From a virus, in the IMG/VR virus record IMGVR_UViG_3300035034_003004, positions 1 through 28,266 of that record: a stretch of DNA of 28,266 nucleotides; one strand, 5' to 3'. A program made the translations under genes and the position numbers. Of this stretch, positions 24,255 through 28,266 are shown piece by piece. How positions within the stretch are numbered: position 1 is the first letter of the stretch; every line of letters begins with the position of its first letter. The notes under the pieces were generated by a model. That model did no database searches, was not told the origin of the DNA, and worked only from the letters and a program-made list of their open reading frames with translations.

Positions 24255-25153
24255 TTTGCTCAGATTTACATCTGCATTATGCCCCACCAATTAAACGAAT
24301 CGGGGACTGGCAGGGGGACATGGGAAAGTCTCTTAATTTTGTTTCTCAATTAGCAAACAAACATAAAGTGCCTGTAATTTGTTGCGGGGATTTATTCCAT
24401 TCCGCGCAAGAATCCCCATCGGTAGAATTATTGATGCTAGATTTTATCAATGGCATTTCCAGTGGGTTTTATGCGATACCGGGGCAGCACGACATGAGGA
24501 ATCACCGGGCTGATTTGGAAGGCACATCATACAAATTACTGCAAAAGGCCCTGAATGGTGACGCTCGTGTCAACCTTACTGATGATGTCACTTGTCTGGA
24601 TCTTGTTTCATCTAAAAATGTTGATATTAAACTTTGGTTTGTGCCTTGGGGCAAATTAAGTGGATTGCCACCATTGGTTAGAAAAGGACCTGACTCCCAA
24701 TATATGGGGCTAATTGCGCACGAACTGACATTTACAAAATCTTTTCCCAATTCGTTAGAAACCATGGACTGGTTTGATAATTTTCCAAATGTTGATTTTT
24801 TTTGTGTCGGGGATAATCATAAATCTTTCTTGAAACGATATAAACACAGGTTCTTTTTATCCCCCGGCTCCCTCATGAATCGGGCAACCGACCAACTGGA
24901 AAGAAACCCGTTTGTGTATCTATTGTATAGCGATTTATCTTTGAAACGAATAGCAAACAGGCATGAGGCAGAAGCAGAATTTCAAGATGCCGTTAGCATT
25001 TCACACAGTGCCGAAGTGGAGAAATTTTGCGGAGCTTTTGACAGGGGTGACCATGAGCAAATATCATTTTACCATGCACTGCAAAGTAGGCGAATGAAAG
25101 AAACAGGCCGTGTTCGGGAAATTCTCGACGAACTAGAAGGAATGCTCCGATGA
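24233..25153 (+). CDS. SbcD/Mre11-like metallophosphoesterase nuclease
   Basis: The 306-residue protein carries the calcineurin-like nuclease motifs in order: SDLHLH (D11, H13), CGDLFH (D53), GQHD (84-87, the GNHD motif with Gln for Asn), AHEL (His near 160) and GDNHKS (near 190). Mre11 homologues are manganese nucleases that open DNA ends, with ATP use by Rad50. ATG 24233 is chosen, with AAGGAAA at 24214-24220; TTG 24224 is an alternative. It lies between the two halves of SbcC and overlaps the first. The Asn-to-Gln change in a metal motif may alter activity. Confidence 0.88.
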   Translation: MPKPIAVICSDLHLHYAPPIKRIGDWQGDMGKSLNFVSQLANKHKVPVICCGDLFHSAQESPSVELLMLDFINGISSGFYAIPGQHDMRNHRADLEGTSYKLLQKALNGDARVNLTDDVTCLDLVSSKNVDIKLWFVPWGKLSGLPPLVRKGPDSQYMGLIAHELTFTKSFPNSLETMDWFDNFPNVDFFCVGDNHKSFLKRYKHRFFLSPGSLMNRATDQLERNPFVYLLYSDLSLKRIANRHEAEAEFQDAVSISHSAEVEKFCGAFDRGDHEQISFYHALQSRRMKETGRVREILDELEGMLR

Positions 25154-25401
25154 TAGACATTGAAGAAACATTGAAAAAATTGCGTAATTACGAAAGGGAA
25201 CAAAACAAACTCCGGGGGCAAATGGACGCGCTTAGTGCCCAGTTAAAAAGTGAATTTAATTTTGAAACTTTTGAGGATGCTGTGATTGCTTTGGCAGAAA
25301 TGAAAAATTACGGGAAGCTAATGGAAACAGACCTGTTTTCCGCTGAAAGTTTGCTAAACGAAAAATGTGCGGCACTCCGTGACGCCGGTATCAGAATATG
25401 A
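25150..25401 (+). CDS. Small coiled-coil protein between SbcD and SbcC C-half
   Basis: The 83-residue product is mostly helical with charged heptad-like stretches at 3-36 and 55-80. It has no domain I recognise. It overlaps its neighbours by ATGA at both ends, so it should be made in step with SbcD and the second SbcC half. It may be part of the arm of the complex or a small accessory subunit. Confidence 0.75.
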   Translation: MIDIEETLKKLRNYEREQNKLRGQMDALSAQLKSEFNFETFEDAVIALAEMKNYGKLMETDLFSAESLLNEKCAALRDAGIRI

Positions 25402-25946
25402 ACAGGTTTGAATCAATCCAGAAAAGCGTACAATATCACGATGGGGTTTTAGCACGGGCCAAGGGAAGGCTTAGCGAAATCAAAATTGAAAAAGCACAGT
25501 GCCAGATAGAATTAGAATCCTTGGAAAAAACCAAGTCAATCGTTTTTGAGATCGGGGAGGAATTACACGGGATAATTCTGGCTGTGTTTTCCGAAATCGG
25601 CACAACCTGTGTCCAGGCAGTTTTCGGTGAAAATTACAAATATGAAATGCGGGGGAAAATCAGCCGTGGGCTACTCGCAATAGAGCACGTGGTGTTGGAT
25701 GGGATGCACGAATTAAACCCCCTACAGGCAACTGGGGGCGGCTTGGTTGACGTTCTGGCATTTGCCCTGCGGCTGGCTAGTTTAATCCTATCTGGAAAGG
25801 AGCGGATTTTGATTCTGGACGAGCCTTTTCGGTTTCTGTCTCGGGACAAACTGCACATAATAAAAGAGGCTGTTAGTGTATTATCAGAACAATACGGCAT
25901 ACAAGTAATAATGGTTACTCACCTACAGGAATTGGTTTCAGATTAA
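25398..25946 (+). CDS. C-terminal half of SbcC/Rad50 ATPase
   Basis: The 182-residue chain begins with a coiled-coil segment (about 5-60). It then has the ABC signature region TGGGLVDVLAFALRL (112-126), Walker B ILILDEP (137-143) and the H-loop VTHLQE (173-178). These are the parts missing from the chain at 23247. Together the halves would make a complete ATPase head. The arm here (about 55 residues) is much shorter than that of the N-half (about 180), so either it folds back in an unequal way or the small coiled-coil protein completes it. No CxxC is present in this half. It is the last gene before the terminator region. Confidence 0.88.
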   Translation: MNRFESIQKSVQYHDGVLARAKGRLSEIKIEKAQCQIELESLEKTKSIVFEIGEELHGIILAVFSEIGTTCVQAVFGENYKYEMRGKISRGLLAIEHVVLDGMHELNPLQATGGGLVDVLAFALRLASLILSGKERILILDEPFRFLSRDKLHIIKEAVSVLSEQYGIQVIMVTHLQELVSD

Positions 25947-26043
25947 ACATTTTCAGTCGAAACTACATTGAGCCAGGTTTTTCCAAAATAGAATCGGGCG
26001 GGGAACCCATGAAAAATCACCTGAATCAACCCGCCTTTTGTAC

Positions 26044-26076
26044 AAACCCCACAATTCATTGGGGTTTTTTCATTTT
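26044..26076 (+). terminator. Intrinsic terminator after the SbcCD operon
   Basis: AAACCCCA (26044-26051) pairs with TGGGGTTT (26060-26067) around an 8-base loop. A T-rich run follows (the six T from 26065, then CATTTTTT). Confidence 0.8.
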
Positions 26077-26185
26077 TTAGTCCGAAAAATAATTTTGACC
26101 AATAGAAACAGGGTGTTTGGAAGCCCATTTCAGAAAAAAGGCGTTTTCATTGGGGTTTTAGCAGAAAAAAAACTTCATTTTTTAC

Positions 26186-26214
26186 TTGCATTTTGCCTAA
26201 TATCATGATATAAT
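26186..26214 (+). promoter_or_regulatory. Sigma70-like promoter for the SNF2 helicase gene
   Basis: TTGCAT (26186-26191) and a perfect TATAAT (26209-26214) are 17 bases apart, the ideal spacing. The -10 region overlaps a 12-base palindrome ATATCATGATAT (26200-26211). Start of transcription near 26221 would leave a leader of about 63 bases. Confidence 0.75.
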
Positions 26215-26230
26215 TTATTCAGATTAGGCA
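26194..26230 (+). promoter_or_regulatory. Operator-like inverted repeat around the -10 box
   Basis: TGCCTAAT (26194-26201) and ATTAGGCA (26223-26230) are perfect inverted arms spaced by 21 bases and flank the -10 box and the start site. A dimeric repressor could bind here. No repressor gene is present in the window. Confidence 0.45.
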
Positions 26231-26283
26231 GGCAGACAGCAAACGCCGGAACAAACCCCGGCACACAAAAAAGGGAAAATAAA

Positions 26284-27879
26284 ATGAATGTCACAAAAGA
26301 AAATACAATACTGTCTATTAAATTTAATTACGACCAGGCTCTTGTGGGGTGGATTAAATCGACCCTCGATGGCCGCCGCTGGAACCCCGACCAGAAGGCG
26401 TGGAAGGCCCTGAATAATTCAAAAAATCGTGAGGCTCTGCACCTTCGCGGATTTAATTTCGACGAGACTTTTCCTGATTCAGAAAAACCCGGGGTTTCAA
26501 CCGGGGGAGAAAACCCCGTACCTGAACCCGTAGAAATTGTTGGTTTTCCCACGGTGCTCCGCGAATACCAAAAAATGGGGGTCTCGTTCGTAAATCAAAA
26601 AAACGGACGTGCACTAATTGCGGATGAGATGGGTCTGGGAAAAACAATTCAGGCGATTGCATGGGTTTTCCAAAACCGGGAAAAGGCCGGGACTGTTCTA
26701 GTGGTTTGCCCTGCGAGTCTTAAGGAAAATTGGAAGAGGGAATTCGCAAAACACGGCAATTTGCCGTGCAATGTAGTGAATGGCGGGGGAGTCGATATCC
26801 CAAAAGGTGAAATCACCATTATCAATTACGACCGCCTGAAAAACCTTCCCAAGGATTTTTTTCCGAATACCCTGATTTTGGACGAGGCACATTATGTGAA
26901 AAACCCAACTGCAATTCGGAGTAAACTCGCAGCAGAATTGTCCAAAAAAGCAAAATATTTAATCGCGTTGACAGGTACACCGATTACATCAAGGCCTATG
27001 GATTTGTGGCATGCTATTAAATGCGTTTCCCCCGACCTGTTTCCGAGCAAACACGCGTTTGGCATTCGGTATTGCGCGGGGCACAATAATGGTTTCGGCT
27101 GGGAGTATAAAGGCAGCTCGCACACAGACGAGTTGCACAAATTGTTGACCGAAATGGTGATGATTCGGCGTATGAAAAAAGATGTGCTTTCGGAATTGCC
27201 TGAAAAAGCGCGGATGATTGTCAATTTCAAAATTGATAATCGGAAAGAATATGATTCGGCGGCCAACAATTTGATTGCGTGGATACTTGAGAACAAAAGT
27301 AAGGCGGCCGCGATTCGTGCAAGCCGGGCCGAACAATTGGCCCGGTTCCAACATCTCAAAATGCTCGCCGCTCAGGGAAAAATTTCCCAAACAATTGAAT
27401 GGTTAACTAATTTTCTTGATGAGACTGGAGAAAAAATCGTGGTATTTACCACACACAAAAACGTGGCTGATACTGTGTTTTCCGCTTTCCAAAATCAAGC
27501 GGTTAAATTGACCGGAGACACCCCGGCGGGGCAACGACAATCAGTTGTGGACCAATTCCAAAATGACGAAAACATTAGGATTTTCGTGGGGAACCTGACT
27601 GCGGCGGGGGTTGGGATCACGTTGACAGCGGCCCGCACGGTGGTATTTTTGGAATTGGGCTGGAACCCGGCGGAGCACAATCAGGCCGAGGATAGAATAC
27701 ACCGCATCGGACAGGAAAGAGAATGCACCGCATATTATTTAATTGCGGGCGACACAATTGAGGAAGAATTGATGACCCTGATTGATTCCAAACGGAAAAG
27801 CACCGATTCGATAATTGACAATGTTGAGACTGAGGATAACGATTTGCTTGGCAAACTTTTCGAAAAATATGGCGCATAG
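26284..27879 (+). CDS. SNF2-family helicase with HARP-like N-terminus (SMARCAL1-like)
   Basis: The 531-residue protein has an N-terminal module (about 10-45, KFNYDQALVGWIKSTLDGRRWNPDQKAWKA) like the HARP domain of SMARCAL1. A Pro-rich linker (63-85) follows, and then a full SNF2 engine. Motif I is DEMGLGKT (114-121), motif II is DEAH (200-203), motif III is LTGTP (229-233), and motif VI is AEDRIHRIGQ (near 470). HARP-type SNF2 enzymes anneal or reverse forks by rewinding DNA. It has its own promoter and an AAGGGA ribosome site at 26271-26276. The gene looks richer in C and G than most neighbours. This is the second SNF2-type helicase in the window. Confidence 0.9.
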   Translation: MNVTKENTILSIKFNYDQALVGWIKSTLDGRRWNPDQKAWKALNNSKNREALHLRGFNFDETFPDSEKPGVSTGGENPVPEPVEIVGFPTVLREYQKMGVSFVNQKNGRALIADEMGLGKTIQAIAWVFQNREKAGTVLVVCPASLKENWKREFAKHGNLPCNVVNGGGVDIPKGEITIINYDRLKNLPKDFFPNTLILDEAHYVKNPTAIRSKLAAELSKKAKYLIALTGTPITSRPMDLWHAIKCVSPDLFPSKHAFGIRYCAGHNNGFGWEYKGSSHTDELHKLLTEMVMIRRMKKDVLSELPEKARMIVNFKIDNRKEYDSAANNLIAWILENKSKAAAIRASRAEQLARFQHLKMLAAQGKISQTIEWLTNFLDETGEKIVVFTTHKNVADTVFSAFQNQAVKLTGDTPAGQRQSVVDQFQNDENIRIFVGNLTAAGVGITLTAARTVVFLELGWNPAEHNQAEDRIHRIGQERECTAYYLIAGDTIEEELMTLIDSKRKSTDSIIDNVETEDNDLLGKLFEKYGA

Positions 27880-27886
27880 TTTTACG

Positions 27887-27911
27887 AGGGGAGGGGGTTG
27901 TCCCCTCCCCT
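27887..27911 (+). terminator. Perfect 10-bp GC-rich hairpin after the SNF2 gene
   Basis: AGGGGAGGGG (27887-27896) pairs exactly with CCCCTCCCCT (27902-27911) around GTTGT. An A-rich stretch, not T, follows, so this is not a classical terminator for the plus strand. It precedes the AAAGGGG site of the next gene, as the hairpin at 11433 does. Confidence 0.5.
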
Positions 27912-27931
27912 AACAAAAAAGGGGCAAGAAA

Positions 27932-28150
27932 ATGGTGATGGAAAAACGATATGCATTGTCTCCAAACGGGGTGCTGTGCCTTGCATCTTTCGATGATTTT
28001 TCCCCCGGTTCCGGAGATAAGAATTGGGCACTGGTATACTACAAACACGGATGGGAATTTTCACCGGCCGCCGAAAAATCTCTGAAAAGAATTCCGTTAC
28101 GTTACAAATTATCACGGTGGATTCTGAAACGGAAAGGCAGCTTGAAATGA
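27932..28150 (+). CDS. Small uncharacterised protein
   Basis: The 72-residue product is basic at its C-terminus (RYKLSRWILKRKGSLK) with a short aromatic strand set before it (NWALVYYKHGWEF). No family was recognised. The ribosome site AAAGGGG (27918-27924) is 7 bases before ATG 27932; ATG 27938 is an alternative. It ends in an ATGA overlap with the next gene, so the two are probably made together. Confidence 0.65.
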   Translation: MVMEKRYALSPNGVLCLASFDDFSPGSGDKNWALVYYKHGWEFSPAAEKSLKRIPLRYKLSRWILKRKGSLK

Positions 28151-28266
28151 TTGAGTGGAAAGATGTTGAAAAATTGGCATTTTCAATCTGCTGGCGATAC
28201 TCAAAACGTACAGGGGTTGATTTCAACGACCTTGTTTCTGTGTGCAAATGCGCGTTTTACGAACGC
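28147..28266 (+). CDS. Sigma factor region-2-like protein, 3' cut by the window edge
   Basis: Only the first 40 residues are visible. The segment LAFSICWRYSKRTGVDFNDLVSVCKCAFYER resembles sigma-70 region 2, in which helix residues (A..ia..y..r.g.d..DLv) lead into the core-binding part. The ATG overlaps the previous stop by ATGA. If right, the phage encodes its own sigma-like factor, which could read the recurring TCTATAGTATGT motif. The sample is too short to be sure, and two Cys in the helix are unusual. Confidence 0.4.
   Translation, partial: MIEWKDVEKLAFSICWRYSKRTGVDFNDLVSVCKCAFYER

Larger units (their letters stand above)
25947..26283 (+). other. Gene-free stretch: terminators, repeats, promoter and operator
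   Basis: No supported gene lies in these 337 bases. In order it holds: a weak stem GGCGGG (25997-26002) with CCCGCC (26030-26035) followed by TTTT; an intrinsic terminator at 26044-26076; a 14-base direct repeat TTCATTGGGGTTTT at 26055-26068 and 26146-26159; a sigma70-like promoter at 26186-26214 with an inverted repeat around it; and a short GCCGG/CCGGC hairpin at 26245-26262 in the leader of the next gene. Confidence 0.75.

Overview
The window reads as the middle of a tailed double-stranded DNA phage genome (or a prophage derived from one). All 33 genes I can support lie on the plus strand. They are tightly packed, often with ATGA or TAATG stop/start overlaps. The left edge opens inside a tape measure gene and the right edge cuts a short sigma-factor-like gene. 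The host looks Gram-negative, because the lysis block has a lipobox protein and a membrane-anchored coiled-coil protein that fit a spanin pair. Strong AAAGGAG/AAAGGGG ribosome sites and TATAAT-type -10 boxes argue against a Bacteroidota host. No rRNA, tRNA, integrase, transposase, CRISPR array or attachment site was found.

Layout. (1) 1-8223, tail: tape measure C-terminus, Dit-like distal tail protein, a probable fibre protein, a small unknown, a Tal/hub-like protein and a 953-residue virion protein with a jelly-roll-like region. (2) 8228-10412, lysis: an extended -10 promoter, an i-spanin-like protein, an M15 peptidase endolysin, an inserted small-molecule-type methyltransferase, a two-helix holin candidate with two possible starts, and a lipoprotein. 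(3) 10406-10633, switch region: a promoter-like motif, about 150 nt without an ORF, a 16-bp-stem terminator with a long T tract, then a second copy of the motif. (4) 10634-16056, replication: a protein with three AT-hook repeats, a putative sliding clamp, a DNA polymerase split into a UDG-like/3'-5' exonuclease half and a polymerase half, a small membrane protein, and a clamp loader. (5) 16084-23002, recombination and DNA metabolism: a UvsY-like candidate, a gp32-like SSB, an unknown, a RecA/UvsX-like recombinase, a FEN-type 5'-3' exonuclease, a SNF2-type helicase, a DNA methyltransferase, MazG and a PD-(D/E)XK nuclease. (6) 23011-25946: an Mre11/Rad50 (SbcD/SbcC) set in which SbcC is cut at its zinc hook and the two halves flank SbcD. 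(7) 25947-26283: a gene-free stretch with a terminator, a consensus-like sigma70 promoter and an operator-like inverted repeat. (8) 26284-28266: a SMARCAL1-like SNF2 helicase, a small unknown and the start of a sigma-like gene.

Together the genes describe a phage with its own polymerase holoenzyme parts and a T4-like recombination-dependent replication set (mediator, SSB, recombinase, flap exonuclease, Mre11/Rad50). A 12-base motif close to TCTATAGTATGT recurs at 10406, 10593, 16084 and 23011, each time at a transcription-unit boundary, and looks like a phage promoter class. All functions are assigned from motifs and gene order by eye; no database search was run.
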